A stretch of 64,000 nucleotides of DNA from Microlunatus kandeliicorticis (lineage in GTDB: Bacteria; Actinomycetota; Actinomycetes; Propionibacteriales; Propionibacteriaceae): the NCBI RefSeq assembly GCF_014137855.1, contig NZ_JACGWT010000005.1, positions 402,111 through 466,110 on the forward strand, written 5' to 3'. The number at the start of each line of letters is the position of its first letter. Position 1 is the first letter of the stretch. The translations under genes and the position numbers were made by a program. Under the pieces are notes generated by a model. The model was not told the origin of the DNA. It made no database searches and worked only from the letters and a program-made list of their open reading frames with translations. Of this stretch, positions 35,707 to 44,619 are shown one piece after another.

Positions 35707-35817
35707 GGGACTTCTCACCTCAGGGAGTGCGCGGGCGCGGGCGAATCCGACTCAGCCTACCCAAGCGGTGTGGCCGCGACGCCCGCCCGACCGGCACGGA
35801 TCTGAGACAGTGGGGCC

Positions 35818-36630
35818 GTGCCGGAACACGATCTCGCCGTCGCGCCCGCCCCGACGGCCGCCCGCCCCTCCTCCCCCCGCCCCCGCGGCCGCCGCCTCAC
35901 CGTGCTCGCCGCCGTCCTGGCCGGGACCGCCACCGCCCTGGTCGCACCCGCGGTCAGCCCGACCACCGCGGCCGCGGCGAGCTGCAGCGGCGACCCGGTG
36001 AGCAAGACCTACGCCCAGCCGCGGACCCTGGTCGTCGGCACCAAGGAGACCCAGACGACCACCCTGATCGTGGCCACCCGGACCGGTTGTGGGGTGAAGA
36101 AGGTCAAGGCCGAGGTCAGCAGCCCGCTGTTCGACGACAGCTTCACGCTGAGCAAGTACGACACCCAGGACGGCAAGGACTACTGGGGCGTGACCTACAG
36201 CCTGTCCCCGGACTCTCTCTACGACGTCGAGGCGGGCAGCTGGGGCGTCCGCTACGAGGTCACCGGCGACTCGCCGGACCACCTGCACAGCGCGGCCTCG
36301 CTGATCGTCCGGCGCGCCTCGCGGCTCACCACCGACGCCGGCCCGGAGCCGGTCCGGCGTGGGCGGACCCTCACCGTCAAGGGCACGCTGACCCGCGCCG
36401 ACTGGGAGGACGGCAAGTACCGCGGCACGTCCAAGGCCAAGGTGCAGCTGCAGTTCCGGGCCGGGAACGGCAGCTACCGGACGCTCAAGACGGTGACCAG
36501 CAGCACCACCGGACAGCTGAGGACCACGGTCAAGGCCGACCGCGACGGCTGCTACCGCTATCGCTTCACCGGCTGGAAGAGCACCCAGCAGGTGACCTCC
36601 GCGGCCGACTGCGTCGACGTCCGGAGCTGA
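35818..36630 (+). CDS. Secreted protein of unknown function with Ig-like region
   Basis: The 270-residue product starts with GTG. It has an Arg-rich n-region, a hydrophobic segment (about 27-45) and a likely cleavage site in TTAAAASCSG. The mature part shows a segment with paired Cys and a C-terminal region (about 175-268) resembling a beta-sandwich: RRGRTLTVKGTLTRADW, VQLQFRAGNGSYRTLKTVTS, CYRYRFTG. Such domains occur in actinobacterial surface proteins. I do not recognise a specific family. It is transcribed away from ffh across a short divergent gap. Confidence 0.75.
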   Translation: MPEHDLAVAPAPTAARPSSPRPRGRRLTVLAAVLAGTATALVAPAVSPTTAAAASCSGDPVSKTYAQPRTLVVGTKETQTTTLIVATRTGCGVKKVKAEVSSPLFDDSFTLSKYDTQDGKDYWGVTYSLSPDSLYDVEAGSWGVRYEVTGDSPDHLHSAASLIVRRASRLTTDAGPEPVRRGRTLTVKGTLTRADWEDGKYRGTSKAKVQLQFRAGNGSYRTLKTVTSSTTGQLRTTVKADRDGCYRYRFTGWKSTQQVTSAADCVDVRS

Positions 36631-36769
36631 CCTCGCGAGCCCGGCGCCACCCGCCCGGGCATGGCCCCGTCGACTGCCACACTGCGCGGGAACCGGGCCG
36701 GAGCGGGGTGCGTCCGATCCTGGTCGGCCCCCGCACCGGGCGGGGTGCCGGAGCGCGAGAGGACACGAC

Positions 36770-37471
36770 GTGAAGATCAGCTGGCACCGCCAGGCCACCC
36801 CCTACCTGCAGCTCCCGCCGGTGTGCGCGGTGACCGGGCAGCCGACCCAGACGCGGATGCCGATCATCTACCGCAACAAGATCGCCACCTACGTCCCGCG
36901 GATCGGCTGGATCCTGGCCCTGGCCAACAAGCCGGTGGTGATGCCGACGCCGGTGCTGCCCGAGGTGCAGCAGCGGGTCACCAAGCTGCGGCTGCTGGCC
37001 CTGGCCGGGATCCTGGGCGGACTGGTGCTGGCCATCCTGCTCGCCGTCGCGGTCAACGGCGCGAGCGGCGCGGGCGCCCTGGTCGGTCTGGTGCTGTTCG
37101 TCGTGGTGATCGGCGGCTACGCGCTCTATCTGGTCTGCACCGTCAAGGCCGACGTGCTCAACACCGACGTCCGGGGTGACTCGATCTCGATGGGCAACGC
37201 GCACCCGGCCTTCGTCGAGGCGGCCGTCCGGATCAACCCGCCGGGCACGTTCCGGGTCGAGGACGCCCCGGCCGGGCAGCCGGCCGTCGCCGGTGCCCCG
37301 CAGGGCTACGCCGGTCCGTCGTACCCGCAGGCCGGCTACCCGCAGCAGGGCTACCCGCAGCAGGGCTACTCCCAGCCGGGCTACCCGCAGCCGAACGCGC
37401 AGCCGGGCTACCCCCAGCAGGGCCAGAGCTACGACCCGGTGATGGGCTACCGCGCCCCCGAGCAGCGCTGA
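36770..37471 (+). CDS. Membrane protein with C-terminal GYPQQ repeats
   Basis: A 233-residue protein starting with GTG 7 bases after GAGAGG. Residues 1-70 form a soluble N-terminal part with CAVTGQP. Two helices lie at about 74-95 and 100-125, followed by a short conserved-looking region (VKADVLNTDVRGDSISMGNAHPAFVEA). The tail (about 165-233) is built of GYPQQG/GYPQP repeats, low-complexity sequence typical of envelope-associated proteins in this phylum. Function unknown. Confidence 0.78.
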   Translation: MKISWHRQATPYLQLPPVCAVTGQPTQTRMPIIYRNKIATYVPRIGWILALANKPVVMPTPVLPEVQQRVTKLRLLALAGILGGLVLAILLAVAVNGASGAGALVGLVLFVVVIGGYALYLVCTVKADVLNTDVRGDSISMGNAHPAFVEAAVRINPPGTFRVEDAPAGQPAVAGAPQGYAGPSYPQAGYPQQGYPQQGYSQPGYPQPNAQPGYPQQGQSYDPVMGYRAPEQR

Positions 37472-37496
37472 GACCGGCCCACCCCGGGGAGGGCGC

Positions 37497-38369
37497 TCAG
37501 CCCTCCCCGCGGGTGAGGCCGTGGTAGACGCCGGCGAGGTCGTCGTCGCCGTGACCGCCGTCGGCGGCGCGCTGGAAGGCGCCGCGGACGGCGTCGACCA
37601 CACCGGCGTCGATCCGCCCCTCGGCCGCGGCGCGGATCAGCCCGAGGTCCTTGAGCCCGCCCTCGACCGGGAACGAGGCGGTGAAGTCGCCCGAGAGGAT
37701 CGCGCCGCCCTTGACGTGGGCGTACGGGCTGTCGGTCGCGGTGCCCTGGATCGCGTCGAGGAACAGCCGGCCGTCGAGCCCGAGCGCCTGGGCCAGCGCG
37801 ATCGACTGGGCCGTCCCGGTGGTGAGGGTCAGCACCCAGGCGTTGGCGGCCAGCTTGAGCGCGGACGCCGGCCCCGGACGGTCGCCGACCCACACCGTCC
37901 GGCTGCCGATCGCGTCGAGCACCGGGCGGGCCCGGTCGGCCAGCGCCGGGTCACCTGAGGCCAGCACCACCAGCGCGCCCTCGGCCGCCGGCTTCTTGGT
38001 GCCGAGCACCGGGGCGTCGAGGAGCGCGACGCCGTGCTCGGCCGCCCAGGCCGCGATCCGGTCGCTACCCTCCAGCCCCACCGTGCTGGTCTGCAGCCAC
38101 ACCACGCCGTCGGGCAGCGACGGCCGGGCCCGCTCCATCACGTCGAGCACGGCGTCGGTGTCGAACAGCATGGTGATCACCACCTCGGCGCCGGCCACCG
38201 CCGACGCCGGGTCGTCGGCCACCGCCGCTCCCGCGTCGGCCAGCGGCGCCGCCTTGTCGCGGCTGCGGTTCCAGGCGGTCAGCTCGATGCCGTCGGTCCC
38301 GGCGAGCACCTCCGCCATCCCGTAGCCCATCAGTCCGGTCCCGAGGATCGCTACCTTCACGCCAGGCAT
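37497..38369 (-). CDS. NAD(P)-dependent beta-hydroxyacid dehydrogenase family protein (3-hydroxyisobutyrate dehydrogenase-like)
   Basis: A 290-residue oxidoreductase with the Rossmann motif VAILGTGLMGYGMAEV. The family block DAPVLGTKKPAAEGALVVLASG and the catalytic Lys in ASALKLAANAWV are present. Its Rossmann strand ends in WNRS, which suggests NADPH preference. The substrate could be 3-hydroxyisobutyrate, glyoxylate or succinic semialdehyde. GGGAAG lies 4 bases before the chosen ATG; another ATG sits four codons upstream. Confidence 0.9.
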   Translation of the reverse strand: MPGVKVAILGTGLMGYGMAEVLAGTDGIELTAWNRSRDKAAPLADAGAAVADDPASAVAGAEVVITMLFDTDAVLDVMERARPSLPDGVVWLQTSTVGLEGSDRIAAWAAEHGVALLDAPVLGTKKPAAEGALVVLASGDPALADRARPVLDAIGSRTVWVGDRPGPASALKLAANAWVLTLTTGTAQSIALAQALGLDGRLFLDAIQGTATDSPYAHVKGGAILSGDFTASFPVEGGLKDLGLIRAAAEGRIDAGVVDAVRGAFQRAADGGHGDDDLAGVYHGLTRGEG

Positions 38370-38459
38370 TGTGCTTCCCATCAGCGGCTATGCATCGGGC
38401 GGGTCGGCTGTTAGCGTCGGCTCGCCGTACGTCGGGTGCGGCCCGCTCCGAGGAGAACC

Positions 38460-39866
38460 ATGCGCCGTACCGCGCCCGTCGTCGCCGCCCTGGCACTGAG
38501 CCTCCCGCTCGCCTCGCTCACCGTCACCGGCCTGCCGGCCTCAGCGGCGGCCGTCCCGAAGGGCGGGTCCCCGGGCGCCACCTCGATCGGCGACCCGCTG
38601 TTCCCGACCATCGGCAACGGCGGCTACGACGTCCGGCACTACGACATCAGCCTCGACTACCGCAGCAACACCTCGATCCGCGCCACCACGACCATCGCGG
38701 CGCGCGCGACCAAGCGGCTGTCGCGGTTCTCGCTCGACCTCGAGGGTCTGCACGTCGACGCGGTCACCGTCGACGGGCACACCGCGCGCTTCCGCCGCGC
38801 CGGCACGAAGTTGATCATCACCCCGTCGCACCCGCTGGTCGGCAGCTTCACCACGAAGGTCCGCTACCACGGCGCGCCGGTCACCCACACCGACCCCGAC
38901 GGCAGCCCGGACGGCTGGATCCGCACCACCGACGGCGCCACCGTGCAGAGCGAGCCGGTCGGTGCGGCGACCTGGTTCCCGAACAACAACACCCCACAGG
39001 ACAAGGCCGGTTTCCGGGTCTCGGTGACCGCCCCGTCGGCGCTAGCGGTGGCCGGCAACGGCACCCTGGTCAAGCACCGGCACGGCGCCCGCACCACCTG
39101 GACCTGGACGCAGCCCAGGCCCATGGCCACCTACCTCGCGATGATCTCGGTCGGCAGGTACCAGGTCACCCACACCAGCGTGCGGCTGCGGTCGGGCAAG
39201 CGGATCCCGGTCTGGAACTTCGTCGACCCGATCTTCGGCAGCGCGAAGAGCGAGCGTGACCTGGTCGGCCCGATCATCCGGTTCGAGGAGGGCTTCTACG
39301 GCCCGTACCCGTGGAACAGCGCGGGCGTGGTGATCGACAACTCGAAGTCCGGCTACGCGCTGGAGAACGCCGGCCGGCCGGTGTTCGACGGCCTGCCCGA
39401 CGTGCTCACCGAGGTGCACGAGTACGGCCACCAGTGGTACGGCGACTCGGTCACCCCGAAGCGCTGGATGGACGTCTGGCTCAACGAGGGCTTCGCCGAC
39501 TACACCGAGAAGCTCTGGACGGCCAAGCACGGCGGCCAGAGCGTCCGCGCCCAGTACCAGACGATCTACGACGACACCCCGGCCGGCGGCCGGCTCTGGT
39601 CGCCCGCCCCGGCCCGGTTCAGCGACCCGGCCGACCTGTTCGGCGACCCGGTCTACACCCGCGGCGGGATGACCCTGGCCGCGCTCCGGTTCGAGATCGG
39701 CGACACCGCCTTCTTCTCGCTGCTGCGCCGGTGGGCGGCCGACCACCGGTACGGCTCGGGCACCACCGCGGAGTTCATCGCGCTGGCCGAGCGGGTCTCG
39801 CACCGTCAGCTCGACGGCTTCTTCACCACCTGGCTCTACACGGCGAAGAAGCCCGCGCGCTTCTGA
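38460..39866 (+). CDS. Secreted M1-family zinc metallopeptidase
   Basis: A 468-residue exported peptidase. A signal peptide (about 1-30, ending PASAAA) precedes an N-terminal beta-saddle domain. The zinc site HEYGH (His320, Glu321, His324) is followed 19 residues later by Glu343 in WLNEGFADY, the exact M1 spacing. The exopeptidase motif reads YALENAG instead of GAMEN. At 468 residues it lacks the C-terminal helical domain of full aminopeptidase N. AGGAG lies 4 bases before the ATG. Confidence 0.92.
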   Translation: MRRTAPVVAALALSLPLASLTVTGLPASAAAVPKGGSPGATSIGDPLFPTIGNGGYDVRHYDISLDYRSNTSIRATTTIAARATKRLSRFSLDLEGLHVDAVTVDGHTARFRRAGTKLIITPSHPLVGSFTTKVRYHGAPVTHTDPDGSPDGWIRTTDGATVQSEPVGAATWFPNNNTPQDKAGFRVSVTAPSALAVAGNGTLVKHRHGARTTWTWTQPRPMATYLAMISVGRYQVTHTSVRLRSGKRIPVWNFVDPIFGSAKSERDLVGPIIRFEEGFYGPYPWNSAGVVIDNSKSGYALENAGRPVFDGLPDVLTEVHEYGHQWYGDSVTPKRWMDVWLNEGFADYTEKLWTAKHGGQSVRAQYQTIYDDTPAGGRLWSPAPARFSDPADLFGDPVYTRGGMTLAALRFEIGDTAFFSLLRRWAADHRYGSGTTAEFIALAERVSHRQLDGFFTTWLYTAKKPARF

Positions 39867-39904
39867 GCCTCCCGACGTCCGAACCGGGCCCGGCCGGTCG
39901 GCGC

Positions 39905-42727
39905 TCAGCCGGGACGGTGGCCGGCGCCGAGGCAGACGAACCCGGCCGCGGTCGCCCGCGCCTGCGGCCCGTCGTCGAGCCGGGCCTGCTGCTCGGCGGC
40001 CAGCGCCGCGGCCGGCGAGGCGCCGGCCCGCAGCCGGCGGTGGTAGCCGGTCATCAGCCCGACCGTCTCCGCGTCGGTGACCGGGACCACCGGGGCGACC
40101 AGCGTGGCCGTCTGCCGGGTGAGCAGCGCCGCCGAGAGCCCGAGGATCTCCGGCCCGGCGGTGGTGTGGGCGAGCGCGGTGTTGCAGGCCGCCAGCACCA
40201 CGTGGTGCGGGGTCGCGGTCAGCGCGTCGAGGTCGTGGACGGTGTACGGACCGTCGGCCAGCAGCACCGCCGAGAACTGCGGGTTGTCGGCCCGGACCAG
40301 ACCGTGCGCGGCCAGGTGGGCCAGCGAGGCGCCGTCGAGCGCGGGCGCGACCCGGCCCGCCACCGCGGCGGCCCCGGTGAGCAGCCAGGCCCCCGGGTGC
40401 AGTGCAGCCACCTGCGCGGCCTCCCGGACGGCCCCGGGCAGCTGCGGCCCGGCCACCACCGTCACCGGCCCGGGCGCCGGCGTGCGCTCGACCGCCGCCT
40501 GCCAGAGCGCCGTCGACGGCGTCACCGCCACCGGTCGCCCGCGGGAGCGGGCCAGGAGTGCCCACGGCACCGACTGGAGCCAGCCGGTCGGGACCAGCAC
40601 CAGCGGCCGGTCACCGAGCAGCCGGTCGAGCGGGGCCAGCAGCAGGGCGTCGAGCACCCGGGCCGCGCGGTCGACCACCGGGGCGGCCGCGGTCAGCTGC
40701 CGTTCCGGGGTGGCCGGATCGGCCATCCGGTGCAGCGCGAACGGCAGGTGCCGCATGGTGTCGTGGAGCGTCTCGGTCGACCCGAGCGTCCGGAGCCGGG
40801 CCACTCCGTCGGTGACGGTGACCGCGTGCAGCACCCCGTCGGACTCGACGTACTCGACCAGCGCGGTCTCCCCCAGCGCGGCGGCCAGCTCGGCGACGCC
40901 GGGCGGACGCCGCCACCGCAGACCGTCGCCGGGGGCGAGCCGGCGGGTGCGGTCCCGGATCGCGTGCTCGAGCTCGACCTGACGGGCCAGCAGCCGCGCG
41001 GTCGGGGCTCCGGCGCTGCGGGCCTGGTCGAGCTCGGCCACGGTGGTCCGGAGGTCCTGGAGCTCGGTGGCCAGCTCCGGGTCGGCGGGCGGTCGGGCCG
41101 GCCGCAGCTCGAGCGCGCGGGTGCGGCCGTGCTCGCTCCAGGTGTGCACGCCACGGGCGTCGCGGTCCTCGAGCGCCATCGCCACCCCGAGTCGCGCCAG
41201 CGCCCCGCGGTGCACCGAGGCGTGCGCCCGGAGCTCGCTGGCCCCCAGCGTGGCGCCGAACTCCTCGAGCACCCGCAGGCCGGCGCGGAGCGCGGCCCGG
41301 GCCCCGAGCCTCGACCCCTGCGAGCGTCGCAGCAGCGCCTCGCCGAGCCACGCCCGGGCCCGGACGTCGGCCGGCATCCCGCGCCGGACCCTGGCGGTCC
41401 GGGCCAGCGCGACCTCGGCGATCTCGACCCGCCCGAGGTCGAGGGCGAGCCGCGCGGCCAGCAGCCGGAGCTCCTGCGCCGGCACCAGCCAGCCGACCCG
41501 CTCGGCCTCGGCCGCGCCCTCGGTCAGCCGGTCGAGCAGGGAGGCCCGCGCCGCCTGGTCGGGGGCCTCTCCCCGGGGCTCGGCGGTCGCGCGGGCGGTC
41601 CGGCGGTACCCGGCCTGGAGCAGCGCCACCACGGCGAGGGCCCGCCACTCGGTCCGGTCGAGCCGGCTGAACGCCTCGACCGCCGCCCGCGCGGCGGCGG
41701 CCGCTCCGTCGGGGTCGTCGCCGAGCAGCGCGGCGGCCGAGGTCAGCAGCTGGGCCTCGGGGACGTTGAGCGCGCGGCCCTGGCGGGTGAAGACGGCGAC
41801 GGCCTGCTCGGCGGCCGCCCGGCCCTCGCCGACCAGCCGGACCGCGAGCAGCGCCCTGGCCCGGTCGACGGACAGCGAGCCGACCTCGACGCCGAGCTCG
41901 CGGTAGCGCGCGGCGGCCCGGTCGAAGTGGGCGAGCGCGGCCGGGACGTCGCCGCGGTCGGCCCGGACGCAGCCGAGGTTCTGCTCGATGTAGCCGCTCT
42001 GCAACAGCAGCCCGGCCTCCAGGCACAGCGCGCGGGCCCGGACCAGGTCCGCCTCGGCCGCGGCGAACTGCCGGCGGGCGGTGAGCATCAGGCTCCGATT
42101 GGACAGCGCCTGCGCCTCCCACTGGGCGTCCCCGGCGCGCCGCAGCACCGGGAGGGCCAGCCGCAGGTCGGCGAGGGCCTCGTCGAGGTGGCCGAGCTCC
42201 TGGGCGAGCGCCGCACGCTGGGTCCGGGCCCGGGCCGCGGCCACCGGGTCGACCGGGCCGAGGTCGGCGAGGGCGGCGCCGATGGCCGCGCTGGCCTCGT
42301 CCGGACGTCCACGCAGCATCAGCGTCGAGGCCAGGCTCATCCGCGCCTCCCCGGCCAGGGCAGCGTCGTCGGCCGCCCGGGCCTCGGCCACCGCGGCCCG
42401 CAACCGGCGTTCGGCCTCCTCCAACCGACGGAGCTGCAGCGCGGCGACACCGGCGGCCCGGTGGGCCCGACTGGCCACGCCGTGGCGCCGGCGTGTCCCG
42501 TGGCCGTCGCGGACACGATCATCAGCGTCATGATCATCAGCGTCATGATCATCGGCGGCATGATCATGGTCACCGAGCGCGGCCAGCGCCCGGTCGGCGA
42601 GCGCGGTGGCGGCGGCCGGATCGGACAGCGCCAGCCGGAGCGCCTCCCGCGCGAGCGCGTCCGCACCCGCGGCGCCGTCCCTCGCGGGGACCGGCGTCGC
42701 GGCGGCGCGGCCGACGAGGTCGGGCAC
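39905..42727 (-). CDS. TPR-CHAT protein (caspase-like peptidase domain with tetratricopeptide repeats)
   Basis: A 940-residue cytoplasmic protein. Residues about 90-560 are Ala/Leu/Arg-rich TPR-like helical repeats. The CHAT domain (about 640-935) has the caspase-type dyad: His808 in LAHLAAHGLVRADNPQFS and Cys848 in HHVVLAACNTA. Both are intact, so it is probably an active cysteine peptidase. A 15-base minisatellite encodes an Asp/His-rich insert (about 54-70) before the repeats. The GTG start lies 6 bases after the S8 stop without its own SD, indicating translational coupling. CHAT proteins often act as effectors switched on by a partner in conflict systems. Its target is unknown. Confidence 0.9.
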   Translation of the reverse strand: MPDLVGRAAATPVPARDGAAGADALAREALRLALSDPAAATALADRALAALGDHDHAADDHDADDHDADDRVRDGHGTRRRHGVASRAHRAAGVAALQLRRLEEAERRLRAAVAEARAADDAALAGEARMSLASTLMLRGRPDEASAAIGAALADLGPVDPVAAARARTQRAALAQELGHLDEALADLRLALPVLRRAGDAQWEAQALSNRSLMLTARRQFAAAEADLVRARALCLEAGLLLQSGYIEQNLGCVRADRGDVPAALAHFDRAAARYRELGVEVGSLSVDRARALLAVRLVGEGRAAAEQAVAVFTRQGRALNVPEAQLLTSAAALLGDDPDGAAAAARAAVEAFSRLDRTEWRALAVVALLQAGYRRTARATAEPRGEAPDQAARASLLDRLTEGAAEAERVGWLVPAQELRLLAARLALDLGRVEIAEVALARTARVRRGMPADVRARAWLGEALLRRSQGSRLGARAALRAGLRVLEEFGATLGASELRAHASVHRGALARLGVAMALEDRDARGVHTWSEHGRTRALELRPARPPADPELATELQDLRTTVAELDQARSAGAPTARLLARQVELEHAIRDRTRRLAPGDGLRWRRPPGVAELAAALGETALVEYVESDGVLHAVTVTDGVARLRTLGSTETLHDTMRHLPFALHRMADPATPERQLTAAAPVVDRAARVLDALLLAPLDRLLGDRPLVLVPTGWLQSVPWALLARSRGRPVAVTPSTALWQAAVERTPAPGPVTVVAGPQLPGAVREAAQVAALHPGAWLLTGAAAVAGRVAPALDGASLAHLAAHGLVRADNPQFSAVLLADGPYTVHDLDALTATPHHVVLAACNTALAHTTAGPEILGLSAALLTRQTATLVAPVVPVTDAETVGLMTGYHRRLRAGASPAAALAAEQQARLDDGPQARATAAGFVCLGAGHRPG
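42517..42568. repeat. 15-base minisatellite inside the TPR-CHAT gene
   Basis: Three units of gatcatcagcgtcat (the third varied) and part of a fourth repeat without gaps. On the coding strand they give alternating Asp/His/Ala residues between the short N-terminal segment and the TPR region. Confidence 0.9.
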
Positions 42728-42733
42728 CGGCGG

Positions 42734-44038
42734 CTACCAGGCGGCCAGCGGGACGAACGGGGGCGCCGGGACCCGGCCGTCGGCGGCGACGGTGGGGGTG
42801 CCCCCGAGCCGGGCCAGCGCGGCGCGGAAATCGGCCAGGGCCTCCCGGGCACTGACCCGCCCCGGGTCGGTGCCCGCGGCGATCGCGCCGGTGACCAGCG
42901 CCGCCGCGAAGGACGTCCCGCTCCAGCGCGCCCAGCCGTCGAAGGCCGGAGCGGACCCACCGGCGACCACCCGCAGGTAGGTGCTGCGGACGTCGACCCC
43001 GGGTGCCAGCACGTCCACCCACGGCTGGTCGGGTGAGAACGGCGCCCGCCGACCCTCGGCGTCGCCCGCGCCGACCGCCAGCACGCCGTCGAGCGCGGCC
43101 GGGAAGGCCGGCAACGACCGCACCGGCACCCCGGCGACGTCCCCGGGCAGCGCACCGTGATTGCCGGCCGCGGCGACGACCACGAGCTGGGCGCTCAGCC
43201 GTTCGATCGCCCGGGCGATCAGCAGCGGAGGCTGGCCGTCCTCGGTGTAGCAGGCCAGCGACAGGTTGAGCACGTCGATGCCGCTGCGGGCGAACCGCAC
43301 CGCCTCGGTGGCCACGGTCCAGGTGTCGGCGGAGCCGTCGGGACCGCGCAGCGCGCCGCGGACCTCGACGGTGGCGGCCGGAGCCTGGGCCAGCACCAGC
43401 CCGGTGACGAAGGTGGCGTGACCGTCGGCGTACCCGGCGCCCTCCGCGCCGAGCAGGTCGGAGAACCGCGCCCGCCAGCCGCCGGCCAGGAAGGGCTGCG
43501 GATAGAGGCCGGTGTCGAGCACACCGACGCGGACGCCCTGGCCGGGCCCGCCGGGACGCCGGGTCGGCGCCGTCCAGTCCCCCACGGCAGACGGGTCGCC
43601 GGCGCTGCCGTGGATGATCTCGCCGACCCCGTGGACGCGCCCCATCAGCCGGTTCTTGCCCAGCGTCGGCGTCCACCCACCGTGGTCGTGACCGGTGAGG
43701 TGGCGCAGGCCCCAGAGCAACCGGTCGAGCGGGCGGTCGGCGCCCGGGCAGCCGTCCCGCCAAGCATCCGGGTCGCCGGCGTGCCGGTCCGCACACCGGG
43801 TGAGCACGGCGTCCGCCGCCTCGGCGGTCGGACGCCGGAGCCGGACCCGGGCCAGGTCGAGGACGTCGTCGACGTCGGGCGGCGCGGTCGCCACGCCGAG
43901 TCCGTCGAGGAGGCCGAGCACCAGGGGCAGGTGGCCGGCCCCGACGACCAGTTCGTCGCCCCGGTAGCCGGTGCCCGCCAGGTCATCCGGGCTCGGCTCG
44001 GCGCTGTCGTGATCCGTTCTCGCCGGTGGTCGGGTCAC
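42734..44038 (-). CDS. Intracellular S8 (subtilisin-like) serine peptidase with extra N-terminal domain
   Basis: A 434-residue peptidase without signal peptide or membrane helix. The S8 domain (about 165-400) has Asp175 in GVLDTGLYP, His207 in YADGHATFVTGLV, oxyanion Asn293 in AAAGNHGALPG and Ser376 in WSGTSFAAALVTG. All catalytic residues are intact. Residues 1-160 are a separate domain that I do not recognise, possibly sensing or inhibitory. GAGGA precedes the GTG start. Its product would act in the cytoplasm beside the CHAT protein, which makes proteolytic activation of one by the other plausible. Confidence 0.92.
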   Translation of the reverse strand: MTRPPARTDHDSAEPSPDDLAGTGYRGDELVVGAGHLPLVLGLLDGLGVATAPPDVDDVLDLARVRLRRPTAEAADAVLTRCADRHAGDPDAWRDGCPGADRPLDRLLWGLRHLTGHDHGGWTPTLGKNRLMGRVHGVGEIIHGSAGDPSAVGDWTAPTRRPGGPGQGVRVGVLDTGLYPQPFLAGGWRARFSDLLGAEGAGYADGHATFVTGLVLAQAPAATVEVRGALRGPDGSADTWTVATEAVRFARSGIDVLNLSLACYTEDGQPPLLIARAIERLSAQLVVVAAAGNHGALPGDVAGVPVRSLPAFPAALDGVLAVGAGDAEGRRAPFSPDQPWVDVLAPGVDVRSTYLRVVAGGSAPAFDGWARWSGTSFAAALVTGAIAAGTDPGRVSAREALADFRAALARLGGTPTVAADGRVPAPPFVPLAAW

Positions 44039-44096
44039 GGCGTCCTCGTTTCTCTGGGCGGGGCGGCGGAGGTGGTGGTCGTGGGCGGCGGCTCGG

Positions 44097-44594
44097 TCAC
44101 GGGTGGTGCGGCGGCAGACTGGTCCACTCGGTGAAGGTGATCGTCCGGTTGTGGCTGACCCGGAAGCGCAGCGGTGCCCGGCGGCCGCCTGGCTCGGTCC
44201 GCGGCAGGTCGAAGCTGAAGCAACCGAGCTCGTCGGTCTGCAGGGTCAGCCACTCCTCCCCCGGACGTTCGACGGTGATCGCGAAGTCCCCGGGCGGGGC
44301 GATCTGGCCGACCGCGACGTCACCGACGATCTCGATCTCGATCGACAGCGTCTCGGTCTCGAAGACCACGAAGCGCGAGCCCTCGGCGGCGCGCGCCCCA
44401 CCAGCGGACGGCTCGAGCAGTGAGTCGTAGACCAGCGCGGCCACCTCGTCCTCGAGCCGGGCCAGCCCGAACGCGTCGGAGGCGTTCGCGACGATGAGCC
44501 GGCTCTGCGGGTGTCGGGCGGTGGCCAGCGCGTCGGCGAGCGCGGCGAACAGCTCGTCGTCGTCACCCAGCGGTGCTGGATCGGTGTGGGCCAT
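44097..44594 (-). CDS. Small beta-rich protein of the sigma/S8/CHAT cassette
   Basis: A 165-residue acidic protein that I cannot assign. The first half (LFAALADALATARHPQSRLIVANASDAFG) looks helical. The second half is a run of predicted strands ending RFRVSHNRTITFTEWTSL, suggesting a beta-sandwich. It lies 25 bases after the sigma gene and 58 bases before the S8 gene, all on one strand. Its position suggests a regulator or adaptor for the sigma factor or the peptidase. An ATG two codons upstream (44600) is equally possible; AGGAAGG serves either. Confidence 0.75.
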   Translation of the reverse strand: MAHTDPAPLGDDDELFAALADALATARHPQSRLIVANASDAFGLARLEDEVAALVYDSLLEPSAGGARAAEGSRFVVFETETLSIEIEIVGDVAVGQIAPPGDFAITVERPGEEWLTLQTDELGCFSFDLPRTEPGGRRAPLRFRVSHNRTITFTEWTSLPPHHP

Positions 44595-44619
44595 GATCAT
44601 CAGCCTTCCTGTCCCGGTC

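Noticed and set aside
35752..36798. Long minus-strand open frames opposite the secreted proteins at 35818-37471
   Set aside because: They are antisense shadows; the plus-strand frames have signal peptides, membrane helices and ribosome binding sites.
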